DNA from: an uncultured Clostridia bacterium
GTDB lineage: Bacteria; Bacillota; Clostridia; Lachnospirales; Lachnospiraceae
Reading direction: 5' to 3'
Assembly (NCBI GenBank): GCA_947174885.1
Contig: CAMWKO010000019.1
Span: forward strand, 1 to 46,675
Length of the DNA stretch: 46,675 bases
Shown: positions 9,242-17,291 of the stretch, piece by piece
Layout: each line of letters starts with the position of its first letter
Numbering within the stretch: position 1 is the stretch's first letter
Made by a program: the position numbers and the translations under genes
The notes under the pieces: model-generated
What the model was told of the DNA's origin: nothing
Seen by the model: the letters and a program-made list of their open reading frames with translations, nothing else
Database searches by the model: none

Positions 9242-10144
9242 ATGTTAGAGAAAGAGATGGAAAGTTATCAGGAAAAAGCAAAGGTATTAATTGAAGCCTT
9301 ACCATACATACAGAAATTTAACAGAAGAATTATCGTGGTTAAGTACGGCGGAAGTGCAATGGTTGATGAAGAACTGAAAAGAAATGTTATAAAGGATGTA
9401 ACGTTGTTAAAGCTGGTAGGATTTAAACCTATTATAGTACATGGTGGTGGCAAGGAAATCAGCAAATGGGTTAAGATGTCAGGAAAAGAGCCTGAGTTTA
9501 TTAATGGATTGCGTGTAACTGATGAAGATACTATGGAAATAGCTGAGATGGTATTAGGAAAAGTAGGAAAGCAGCTGGTTTCATTGGTTGAAGAGTTAGG
9601 AGTAAAGGCTATAAGCATAAGTGGAAAAGACGGAAAGCTTTTAACCTGTGAAAAGAAATATTCAGACGGAAAGGATATTGGATATGTTGGTGAGGTAACA
9701 AATGTCGATGCAAAGATCCTATATGATTTAATTGAAAAGGACTATTTACCTATAGTCAGTCCAATAGGAATGGATGACAGTTACCATGCCTATAACATTA
9801 ATGCGGATGATGCTGCCTGTGCCATTGCAAGAGCAGTCAATGCTGAAAAGCTTGCATTCCTTACAGATATAGAGGGGGTTTATAAAGACCCTAAGGATAC
9901 AAGTACTCTTATTTCAGAGCTTACAATAGATGAAGCTAATGCTCTAATGAGCTCAGGAAATATAGGCGGAGGTATGTTGCCAAAGCTTGCAAATTGTATA
10001 GATGCTATTGAAAATGGAGTTTCAAGAGTGCATATTTTGGACGGAAGAATTTTACATTGTCTTTTACTTGAAATATTTACAAACAAAGGAATTGGAACTG
10101 CAATTATAAACAATAAGGCAGAAAGATTTTATACAGAAAAGTAA
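9242..10144 (+). CDS. argB: Acetylglutamate kinase ArgB
   Basis: Phosphorylates N-acetylglutamate, the second step of ornithine/arginine synthesis. It is an amino-acid kinase fold protein of 300 residues. Visible motifs are VKYGGSAM (phosphate-binding), [14 protein letters not shown] (acetylglutamate loop), [12 protein letters not shown] and [13 protein letters not shown] near the ATP site. The N-terminal extension of about 20 residues before the first strand is typical of arginine-inhibitable hexameric enzymes, so feedback inhibition is likely but inferred. AAGGAG is seven bases upstream. argD follows 104 bases later. argC and argJ are not in the window. Confidence 0.96.
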   Translation: MLEKEMESYQEKAKVLIEALPYIQKFNRRIIVVKYGGSAMVDEELKRNVIKDVTLLKLVGFKPIIVHGGGKEISKWVKMSGKEPEFINGLRVTDEDTMEIAEMVLGKVGKQLVSLVEELGVKAISISGKDGKLLTCEKKYSDGKDIGYVGEVTNVDAKILYDLIEKDYLPIVSPIGMDDSYHAYNINADDAACAIARAVNAEKLAFLTDIEGVYKDPKDTSTLISELTIDEANALMSSGNIGGGMLPKLANCIDAIENGVSRVHILDGRILHCLLLEIFTNKGIGTAIINNKAERFYTEK

Positions 10145-10248
10145 ATATAATGTAAGCGATATATGATATAAAGTAAACAGATATATAAGCAATGGAAAAT
10201 AAGAATTAAACAAAATATAAGTAATAAAAAATATAAAGGAGAAAGAAT

Positions 10249-11430
10249 ATGACTTCACATGAATATATGGAAGAAGCCGAAAAGGTTCTTCTTCATACCT
10301 ACAACAGGTTTCAGCTTGTTTTGGACAAGGGTGACGGAGTAAAGCTATATGATGTAGATGGAAAAGAATATTTAGATTTTGCAGCAGGTATAGCCGTATT
10401 TGCATTAGGTTACAATAATAAAAAGTTCAACGATGCTTTAAAGGCACAAATTGACAAGCTTATACATACATCAAATCTTTACTATAATGTGCCGGCCATT
10501 AATGCAGCTAAAAAACTCGCAAAGGCAACCGGTTTTGACAGGGTATTCTTTACAAACAGTGGTACAGAGGCTATTGAAGGTGCTATTAAAATCGCGCGTA
10601 AATATGCATATTTAAAGGACGGAAATACTGACCATGAAATAATAGCTATGGAACATTCATTTCACGGAAGAAGTCTTGGAGCATTGTCCGTTACAGGAAA
10701 TGCTCATTATCAGGAGCCGTTTAAGCCTTTAATTGGAGGTATTAAATTCGCAAAGTTTAATGATATAGATAGTGTTAAATCACTGGTAAATGAGAAGACC
10801 TGTGCTATTATATTTGAGACGGTGCAGGGTGAAGGTGGTATATATCCTGCTACGGAAGAATTTGTTAAGGAAATCAGAAAGTTATGCGATGAAAAAGATA
10901 TTGTGATGATTTGTGATGAAATTCAGTGTGGTATGGGTAGAACAGGTAAAATGTTTGCATTTGAGCATTATGGTATAAAGCCTGATGTAATTGCAGTTGC
11001 AAAAGCACTTGGATGTGGTGTTCCGGTAGGAGCATTTGTATCAAATGAAAAGATAGCAAGTGCTATGGTACCGGGAGACCATGGAACTACTTATGGAGGT
11101 AATCCGCTTGCCACTGCGGCAGTAAATGTAGTGTTTGATTTGTTTGAAGAGTATAATATTTTGGAAAATGTAAATGAAGTTTCAAAATACTTAGAAGAAA
11201 GATTAGATGAGGTTGTAGCAGAATTTGACAATGTAGAAGCAAGGCGCGGTAAAGGTCTTATGCAGGGACTTATAGTTACTACACCGGTAGGAGATATAGT
11301 TAAAAAGTGTATTTCTAATGGGCTGCTTATCATTTCGGCAGGAAGTGATGTATTGAGATTAGTACCCCCGCTTATTATTACAAGGGAAGATGTAGATAAG
11401 ATGATTGACATTTTGAAGAAATCATTATAA
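10249..11430 (+). CDS. argD: Acetylornithine aminotransferase ArgD
   Basis: PLP-dependent transfer of an amino group from glutamate to N-acetylglutamate semialdehyde, fourth step of ornithine synthesis. A class III aminotransferase of 393 residues. The PLP lysine is Lys252 (VIAVAKALGCG), the ring-binding Asp223 is in ICDEIQCGMGRTG, the phosphate loop is NSGTEA (103-108), and HGTTYGGNPL is conserved. AAAGGAG is seven bases before the start. It probably forms an operon with argB. ArgD and the related GABA or ornithine transaminases share these motifs; the argB neighbour decides the call. Confidence 0.95.
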   Translation: MTSHEYMEEAEKVLLHTYNRFQLVLDKGDGVKLYDVDGKEYLDFAAGIAVFALGYNNKKFNDALKAQIDKLIHTSNLYYNVPAINAAKKLAKATGFDRVFFTNSGTEAIEGAIKIARKYAYLKDGNTDHEIIAMEHSFHGRSLGALSVTGNAHYQEPFKPLIGGIKFAKFNDIDSVKSLVNEKTCAIIFETVQGEGGIYPATEEFVKEIRKLCDEKDIVMICDEIQCGMGRTGKMFAFEHYGIKPDVIAVAKALGCGVPVGAFVSNEKIASAMVPGDHGTTYGGNPLATAAVNVVFDLFEEYNILENVNEVSKYLEERLDEVVAEFDNVEARRGKGLMQGLIVTTPVGDIVKKCISNGLLIISAGSDVLRLVPPLIITREDVDKMIDILKKSL

Positions 11431-11551
11431 CCTTTAAGTACATTGATTGCCTCGTTCATAATATCAAGGATTATGTCCGGGGCATTTATGCGAGTGAAAT
11501 TGTTGGTTTTTTCGTTTATATTTATTTTTTAGCAGAGCAGGAGGATATATT

Positions 11552-12829
11552 GTGAAAGGAAAAATAATTAGTGCATTGGCAATGTGTGCTATTGGATTTT
11601 TGCTAATTGCAACAGCTACATCCCATAAAGATGATTCAGATACGTATAAGAATGCAGAGGAAACAGCCACAAGTAATGATAAAGGTAATACTATAAAAAT
11701 ATGGTATGCATATAAGGGTTATGAGGATTATATAAATAGTGCCATAGAAGAATATAAGGCAGAAAAGAAATTAGATATTAGAATCGAGTTGGAATATATC
11801 AGTGAACCCGGATATTTTGATTATATTAACAGTAAATCAATAGAAGGTAATGGACCGGATATATTTTTAATGGGAAGTGAATATTTAGAAAAGGCGTATT
11901 TGCTGGGACTGTTGGAGGAAAATACCAATTTGGAAAAATTCAGCGAGGATATATATGGAAGTGCGGCAATATCGGCTGCCCAATATAATGACAAGCTATA
12001 TACTTATCCACTGGGCTTTGATGTATCAATGATAGTTATTAACAACAGCTATGTATCAGATGAAATTAATTCATTTGAAGATATAAAAGCATATGCTGAT
12101 AATTTTAATAATATATCTGAAGATGAACATGTTGGAGAAGCTACTGATGGTGATTCAGTATTTAGTAATGTAAAAGGTATTTTGTCATGGGATGTTAACA
12201 CATTGCTATTCAACTATGGATTTGTCGGTAATAATATAAGCTTTTATGAGGAAGGAAATAAAAAAATAAATATTAATAATACAGAGGTAAAAAAATCGGT
12301 TGACAGTTATCTGCTTTTAAAGGATTATTTTTCCCTGACAGGAGAGGAAAACTATAATGATATAAAGAACTCCTTTTCAGAGGGGGAAATAATATTTACA
12401 ATCGCAGGAACAGATATTATAAAAACTCTTTCAGATAAAGAAATTGATTATACCATTAAAGGAATGGTTAATCTTACAAATGATATAGAGTGTAAAAGTC
12501 TGGCATATATAGATTTATTGGCAGTTAATCCAAGGTCAAACAATATCAGTATCGCAAAAGAACTTGCAGAGTTTATATCTTATGAATATGCCGTAAATAT
12601 GTATGATATCAGTGGTATTATTTCATGTAGAAAGGATATTACATATGAAAATGACAAATTGAATGATTGTGTAAATATATATGACAATGCGATTATTATG
12701 CCAAATCTTCTTGAGACAGAAGATTATTGTATAATAATGGAGGAAGCACTTAAGGCTATATGGAATGGCAGTGATGTAAATGAAATTCTGGGCGATTTAC
12801 AAAATAAATATTCAGAAAGAATAAAATAA
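11552..12829 (+). CDS. Extracellular solute-binding protein (family 1), orphan
   Basis: A 425-residue protein of the ABC sugar-binding type: an N-terminal hydrophobic segment (residues 5-22), then a linker rich in D, S, T and N, then a mature domain that opens with IKIWYAYKGYEDY. The pattern GNGPDIFLMGSEYLEKAYLLGLLE is the typical hinge/ligand-lobe signature, and DKLYTYPLGFDVSMIVIN the second. The start is GTG, eight bases after GGAGG. Unlike most clostridial binding proteins it lacks a lipobox cysteine after the hydrophobic segment, so it may be released or stay anchored by an uncleaved signal. No permease or ATPase gene is adjacent, so the substrate and partner are unknown. Confidence 0.85.
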   Translation: MKGKIISALAMCAIGFLLIATATSHKDDSDTYKNAEETATSNDKGNTIKIWYAYKGYEDYINSAIEEYKAEKKLDIRIELEYISEPGYFDYINSKSIEGNGPDIFLMGSEYLEKAYLLGLLEENTNLEKFSEDIYGSAAISAAQYNDKLYTYPLGFDVSMIVINNSYVSDEINSFEDIKAYADNFNNISEDEHVGEATDGDSVFSNVKGILSWDVNTLLFNYGFVGNNISFYEEGNKKININNTEVKKSVDSYLLLKDYFSLTGEENYNDIKNSFSEGEIIFTIAGTDIIKTLSDKEIDYTIKGMVNLTNDIECKSLAYIDLLAVNPRSNNISIAKELAEFISYEYAVNMYDISGIISCRKDITYENDKLNDCVNIYDNAIIMPNLLETEDYCIIMEEALKAIWNGSDVNEILGDLQNKYSERIK

Positions 12830-12837
12830 TGAATAAA

Positions 12838-12890
12838 TACCTCCCACAAAGGAATAATATATATATCTTTTGTAGGGAGGTCGTTTTTTT
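12838..12890 (+). terminator. Terminator hairpin that also holds the next gene's ribosome site
   Basis: ACCTCCCACAAA (12839-12850) pairs with TTTTGTAGGGAGGT (about 12868-12881) with one mismatch. It is followed by CG and a run of seven T. It ends the solute-binding gene. The 3' arm contains AGGGAGGT, the only good ribosome site for the next gene, whose TTG start lies at the end of the T run. Confidence 0.85.
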
Positions 12891-13323
12891 GGGATATATT
12901 ATTGCACTGATATCGGGAGCACTTATGAGTATTCAGGGTGTATTTAATACAGAGGTTACAAAAACAGCAGGTATGTGGGTTACTAACAGCTTTGTGCAGT
13001 TATCAGCATTTCTGGTATGTATAATAGCCTGGTTTGTAACCGGACGTGAGAATATAGGAAAGCTTTTTGAAGTAGACCATAAATATATGCTTTTAGGTGG
13101 GGTAATAGGAGCTGCCATAACTTATACGGTAATTAAAAGTGTAGGAAATTTAGGCCCTGCAAGATCAGCACTTGTAATTATTATTTCACAGCTGTTTGTA
13201 GCATACTTAATTGAACTTTTTGGACTTTTTGGAATGGAAAAGCAGCCATTTTTATGGAAAAAGGCAATAGGAATAGCTATAGCAGTTATTGGATTTATAA
13301 TTTTCAGATGGAATGAAAAGTAG
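12889..13323 (+). CDS. Small DMT-superfamily membrane protein (YdcZ/DUF606-like)
   Basis: An integral membrane protein of 144 residues with four to five hydrophobic helices; it begins GYIIALISGALMSIQGVFN, which is characteristic of DUF606/YdcZ half-transporters. Such proteins usually act as dimers and their substrates are mostly unknown. The start is assigned to TTG at 12889, eight bases after AGGGAGGT. The only upstream alternative, ATG at 12829 overlapping the previous stop, lacks a ribosome site and would add residues encoded by a terminator hairpin. Expression may therefore depend on opening that hairpin. Confidence 0.8.
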   Translation: MGYIIALISGALMSIQGVFNTEVTKTAGMWVTNSFVQLSAFLVCIIAWFVTGRENIGKLFEVDHKYMLLGGVIGAAITYTVIKSVGNLGPARSALVIIISQLFVAYLIELFGLFGMEKQPFLWKKAIGIAIAVIGFIIFRWNEK

Positions 13324-13448
13324 TTTGAGTATCTGTGTTGATATTGTCAACAAGAATTTCTGAATTTTAAACAAAAATGCAAAAGCTAAATAAATTATGC
13401 TGATGTAAGCTTTTTAAATCTAAAAATAAAAAATACGGAAACTCAAGA
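13324..13448. repeat. Degenerate family C palindromic element
   Basis: The right arm (about 13424-13447, AAAATACGGAAACTCAAG) matches the arm of the perfect palindrome at 42625-42666 and of the element at 21294-21361. The GTCAACAAGA segment near 13345 matches GGCAACAAGAC in the 21.3-kb copy. A weak AAAAGCT/AGCTTTT hairpin inside (about 13380-13415) may terminate the preceding gene. Confidence 0.4.
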
Positions 13449-13512
13449 AATAAATTAGTAGTTGTAAATTGAGGAAAAGTTATGTAAAATTAGTATACAG
13501 CATTTGTGAGAA

Positions 13513-13531
13513 ACCTCTTTTCAAAGGAGGT
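13513..13531 (+). promoter_or_regulatory. Hairpin that sequesters the comEA ribosome binding site
   Basis: ACCTCTTT (13513-13520), loop TCA, AAGGAGGT (13524-13531) form eight continuous pairs including one G-U. The 3' arm is the ribosome site of comEA, whose ATG is at 13535. Confidence 0.65.
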
Positions 13532-13534
13532 AAA

Positions 13535-14116
13535 ATGCTAAAGAGGAATAATATTAAGTATTTAGCTGTTGTTATCGCAATATGTGTTGCCGGATTTGTA
13601 CACTATCTGAAGTTTTGTGAGTCTGATATTACTATAAATGTTAAGGATGGTGATACAACAACCGCTTATGATGCTGTAGAGACTTCTGATAATACTATAA
13701 ATAATATAATATGTGTGTATATTACCGGATGCATATCCGTACCCGGAGTTTATGAGGTACCAAAAGACAGTAGAATTGTTAGTGTGGTAGAAGCAGCGGG
13801 AGGACTTTTAGAGGAAGCAGATACAAGACTTGTAAATATGGCAAAAGAAGTATCTGACGGTGAGCATATACATATATATTCCATATATGATGAAGTGGAA
13901 GATGAAAGTGATAGATATTCTGACTTGATTAATATAAATACAGCTACAAAAAGTGAACTTATGACTTTAAAAGGAATTGGCGAGACAAGAGCTGAAAGTA
14001 TAATTGAGTATAGAGATAAATGTGGAGGGTTTAATTCTATTGAAGATATTATGCTTGTATCAGGTATTAAAGAATCGGCATTTGAAAAAATTAAAGATTA
14101 TATATGTGTTAAATGA
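13535..14116 (+). CDS. comEA: Competence DNA receptor ComEA
   Basis: A 193-residue membrane-anchored DNA-binding protein. It has one N-terminal transmembrane segment (residues 8-25), a linker, an SLBB domain (about 60-120, VYITGCISVPGVYEVP and the AAGGLLEEAD segment) and a C-terminal helix-hairpin-helix pair (about 130-193, ININTATKSELMTLKGIGE) that binds duplex DNA. It delivers DNA to the ComEC channel, encoded 3.2 kb downstream. The ATG at 13535 follows AAGGAGGT by three bases; an upstream TTG at 13469 has no good site. The stop overlaps an ATGA in front of the response regulator. Confidence 0.93.
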   Translation: MLKRNNIKYLAVVIAICVAGFVHYLKFCESDITINVKDGDTTTAYDAVETSDNTINNIICVYITGCISVPGVYEVPKDSRIVSVVEAAGGLLEEADTRLVNMAKEVSDGEHIHIYSIYDEVEDESDRYSDLININTATKSELMTLKGIGETRAESIIEYRDKCGGFNSIEDIMLVSGIKESAFEKIKDYICVK

Positions 14117-14127
14117 AAGAGGTAGTT

Positions 14128-14817
14128 ATGGGACAAAAGGTTTTAGTTGTTGATGATGAAAAGCTTATTGTTAAAGGAATAAAATTTTCACTGGAGCAGG
14201 ACCAGATGGAAGTTGATTGTGCATATGATGGTGAAGAAGCAGTAGAGTGTGCCAGAAATAAAGAATATGATATTATTCTTTTGGATCTGATGCTTCCAAA
14301 GCTGGATGGATATGAGGTATGTCAGCAGATTAGGGAATTTTCAGATGTTCCAATTATTATGCTTACTGCAAAGGGTGATGATATGGATAAGATTTTAGGC
14401 TTAGAGTATGGGGCAGATGATTACATTACAAAGCCATTTAACATATTAGAGGTCAAGGCAAGAATTAAAGCTATTGTCAGAAGAAATTCAAAGCATAACA
14501 AAAAGGAAGAAAAACCACATACGCTTGAAAAAGGCGATTTAAAACTGGATATAGATAGTAGAAGATTATTTATTAATGATATAGAAGTAAATCTTACAGC
14601 AAAAGAATTTGATTTATTAGAAATTTTAGTATTAAATCCCAATAAAGTATATAGCAGAGAGGTGCTGTTAAATACAGTTTGGGGATATGATTATCCAGGA
14701 GATGCAAGAACAGTTGATGTTCATGTTAGAAGATTGAGAGAAAAGATAGAGGCAAATCCAGGTGAACCAAGATATGTACATACAAAATGGGGTGTGGGTT
14801 ACTTCTTTCGTGGTTAG
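14128..14817 (+). CDS. Response regulator, WalR/PhoB-like
   Basis: OmpR-family regulator of 229 residues: a receiver domain with VVDDEK, phosphoacceptor Asp53 (IILLDLMLP) and ITKPFN, and a winged-helix domain ending YVHTKWGVGYFFRG. The ATG at 14128 follows GAGG by five bases; an upstream ATG at 14113, inside the comEA stop overlap, is less likely. It sits 11 bases after comEA and 4 bases before its kinase, so the genes are probably co-transcribed. Similarity to WalR (YycF), the essential cell-wall regulator of Firmicutes, is strong in the C-terminal half, but the usual yycHI genes are absent and I do not assign the name. Confidence 0.93.
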   Translation: MGQKVLVVDDEKLIVKGIKFSLEQDQMEVDCAYDGEEAVECARNKEYDIILLDLMLPKLDGYEVCQQIREFSDVPIIMLTAKGDDMDKILGLEYGADDYITKPFNILEVKARIKAIVRRNSKHNKKEEKPHTLEKGDLKLDIDSRRLFINDIEVNLTAKEFDLLEILVLNPNKVYSREVLLNTVWGYDYPGDARTVDVHVRRLREKIEANPGEPRYVHTKWGVGYFFRG

Positions 14818-14821
14818 ATAG

Positions 14822-16303
14822 ATGAAATCAGTATTTAGAAGAATTATAAGAAGTGTTAAAAGCATAAAATTTAATTTGTTTGTTCTGATAATAAGCGTAG
14901 GAATCCTGCCTTTGGCAGCACTTAGTTTATATATAGTCAATTACTATGAGTCGACTCAGATAAAAGAGCGTCAGGATAAAATCTACAGTATGGCATATAT
15001 GATTAAGAACCTTATTATTTCTACAGATTGTTTAAACAGTACTGCTACAGTTACCACTGCCCAAAGTGGCGGAGTGGCAACAAGCAGTACTGGTTTTGAT
15101 GCAGTTTCAATAGAATTAGAGCAGTTGACAGGTATATATTCCGGAAGAATCATAATCGTTGATTCTAATTTTACCATTATTAAAGATACATATGTAATAG
15201 ACGAAAAAAAAACATGCCTGACAGAAAGTGTAATTAAATGCTTTGAAGGTAATGAAATTAATAAATATGACAGTGAGCTTAACAATATTGAAATAGCATT
15301 ACAGGTATCTGGAAGTAATGATGCTAAGGGTGTAATATATTTTAATTTTACTACCTCTGATATACAGAAAAAGACCAGAGATATAAATATTGCTTTAGGT
15401 GAATTCATTTTAGTTGTGTTTGTGATACTTATAGGTGTGGGTATTGCTTATACATTTCTGTTTGTAAAACCATTTAAGCAGATGGAAAAAGAGGTTAACA
15501 GAATTAAAACAGGAAAGATTGAAGAGGAGTTATCAGTGGGAGGATATACGGAGATTGCTAATGTAAGCAACTCTTTTAATCATGTACTTAAAAGACTTAG
15601 AGACATAGATAATACAAGACAGGAGTTTGTTTCAAATGTATCCCACGAGCTTAAAACACCTATTACATCCATTAAGGTTTTGGCGGACAGCTTACTTAAT
15701 CAGGAGGGAATACCTGCTGAAATGTATCAGGAGTTTTTAGGGGATATTGTGGAAGAAATAGACAGAGAAAATCAGATAATAACGGATTTGCTCAATCTTG
15801 TAAAATTGGATAAAAAGTCTAATGATTTGAATATATCAAGTGTTAATATAAATGAAATGGTAGAGAGGGTTTTAAAAAGATTAAAACCACTGGCGGCTAA
15901 GAAAAACATTGAACTTGTATTGGAAAGCTTTAGACCGATTATGGCTGAGGTAGATGATGTTAAAATGACTATGGTGGTTTCCAATCTTGTTGAAAATGCT
16001 ATCAAATATAATGTTATGGATGGTTGGGTAAGGGTTTCATTAAATGCAGATTTAAAATACTTTTATATAAAGATACAGGACTCAGGAATAGGTATTCCGG
16101 AAGAAGACCAAAGCAAGGTATTTGAGAGATTTTACAGAGTGGATAAGGCAAGAACAAGAGAAACAGGCGGTACAGGATTAGGACTTGCTATTACAAGCGG
16201 TGCTGTTCATATACACAATGGTGAAATTAAGTTATATAGTGTAGAGGGAGAAGGAACTACATTTACAATCAGAATTCCGTTAGCTTATGCAAAGAACAGC
16301 TAG
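14822..16303 (+). CDS. Membrane sensor histidine kinase, WalK-like
   Basis: A 493-residue kinase. TM1 is at about 18-42, an extracytoplasmic region of some 150 residues follows (rich in T, S and G near 70-95), and TM2 is at about 194-216. A HAMP linker precedes the dimerisation domain with SNVSHELKTPITSIK (phospho-His275). The ATPase core has NLVENAIKYN, DSGIGIPEED, FERFYRVDKARTRE and GTGLGLAI. It begins four bases after the regulator stop with only a weak ribosome site, which suggests translational coupling. A GerMN lipoprotein gene follows 12 bases after the stop and is a candidate modulator of the extracytoplasmic sensor. Confidence 0.93.
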   Translation: MKSVFRRIIRSVKSIKFNLFVLIISVGILPLAALSLYIVNYYESTQIKERQDKIYSMAYMIKNLIISTDCLNSTATVTTAQSGGVATSSTGFDAVSIELEQLTGIYSGRIIIVDSNFTIIKDTYVIDEKKTCLTESVIKCFEGNEINKYDSELNNIEIALQVSGSNDAKGVIYFNFTTSDIQKKTRDINIALGEFILVVFVILIGVGIAYTFLFVKPFKQMEKEVNRIKTGKIEEELSVGGYTEIANVSNSFNHVLKRLRDIDNTRQEFVSNVSHELKTPITSIKVLADSLLNQEGIPAEMYQEFLGDIVEEIDRENQIITDLLNLVKLDKKSNDLNISSVNINEMVERVLKRLKPLAAKKNIELVLESFRPIMAEVDDVKMTMVVSNLVENAIKYNVMDGWVRVSLNADLKYFYIKIQDSGIGIPEEDQSKVFERFYRVDKARTRETGGTGLGLAITSGAVHIHNGEIKLYSVEGEGTTFTIRIPLAYAKNS

Positions 16304-16315
16304 GAAAGGATAATT

Positions 16316-17245
16316 ATGTTTAAAGTCAAAACAGTTACAATATGCATAATAATGATGATGTTGCTTGGCATCTCAGGCTGTGGAAAGACAGCTGATGATT
16401 TTGAAGTAAATCAGGAAGGTTATGATATATATTATATTGAAAAAGAGAGCTATAAGCTTACAAAAGAAAAGTGTGTGATAGAGGAAACTGATAGTAATAA
16501 GCTTATCAGTAAGCTTATTCAGGCTATGATGAGTCCGGAGAATGAGGAAAATGCTTCTGTTATAAATAGCAGGGTTAAGATATTAGATTATTCCATAACA
16601 GAAAACATTATATATTTAAATTTTTCGAGCGAATATTCTTCACAAAATACAATAGAGGAGCTTTTATGCAGAGCTTCATTTGTACTTACGCTTACACAGA
16701 TTGAGGGGATTGATTTTATAGGTGTAAATGTAAATGGCCAGCCGCTACTATTTAAGAATAATACGGTATCTCTTATGAAAGCAGGAGATTTCATTGATAT
16801 ATCAGGAGATTCTATTATAAAAAATAATTCTGCAGAGGTAACATTATATTTTGCAAATGAAGCAGGAGATATGCTAAAGGGTGAAAAGGTATCGATTGAA
16901 TATAATAATAATTCCACCTTGGAAAAGAGTATAGTTGAAGCTTTGATTGCAGGACCAAAAGAGGAAGGATACTATAGAACTATTTCCGAAAAGGTTACGG
17001 TATTAGATGCCTTTACAAGAAATGGTATATGTTATGTTTATTTTGACAGAACTATGAGAGACAACCTGTTTACTGTTAAGAATGAAGTTATGATTTATTC
17101 AATAGTAAATTCATTATCAGAGCTTACTTATATAAGTAAGGTACAGATAATTATAGATGGGGGAGGCAGTAAGAATATTAACGATACAATTTCCATTGAG
17201 GAAGCATTTACCAGAAATTTAGATTTATTGGAGAAAGCAGAGTAA
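16316..17245 (+). CDS. GerMN-domain lipoprotein
   Basis: A 309-residue predicted lipoprotein: signal segment 4-19 and lipobox LGISGC with Cys22. Two GerMN (sporulation/germination) repeats are visible. The first is at about 45-150 (ENIIYLNFSSEY, then LTQIEGIDFIGVNVNGQPL). The second is at about 170-290 (NGICYVYFDRTM, then SLSELTYISKVQIIIDG). GerMN domains occur in GerM of Bacillus and in actinobacterial LpqB, which works with the MtrAB two-component system. AGGA lies about six bases upstream of the ATG. It is tightly linked to the kinase and is therefore probably a surface partner of that kinase; this role is inference. Confidence 0.85.
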   Translation: MFKVKTVTICIIMMMLLGISGCGKTADDFEVNQEGYDIYYIEKESYKLTKEKCVIEETDSNKLISKLIQAMMSPENEENASVINSRVKILDYSITENIIYLNFSSEYSSQNTIEELLCRASFVLTLTQIEGIDFIGVNVNGQPLLFKNNTVSLMKAGDFIDISGDSIIKNNSAEVTLYFANEAGDMLKGEKVSIEYNNNSTLEKSIVEALIAGPKEEGYYRTISEKVTVLDAFTRNGICYVYFDRTMRDNLFTVKNEVMIYSIVNSLSELTYISKVQIIIDGGGSKNINDTISIEEAFTRNLDLLEKAE

Positions 17246-17291
17246 TAGTACATTTCTGCAATTTAGAGCCTGATGTAAGGGAGGAATTTAT

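Noticed and set aside
10064-10405. Minus-strand frame of 113 residues over the argB-argD junction
   Set aside because: It overlaps the ends of two secure genes, has low-complexity hydrophobic content and no ribosome site.
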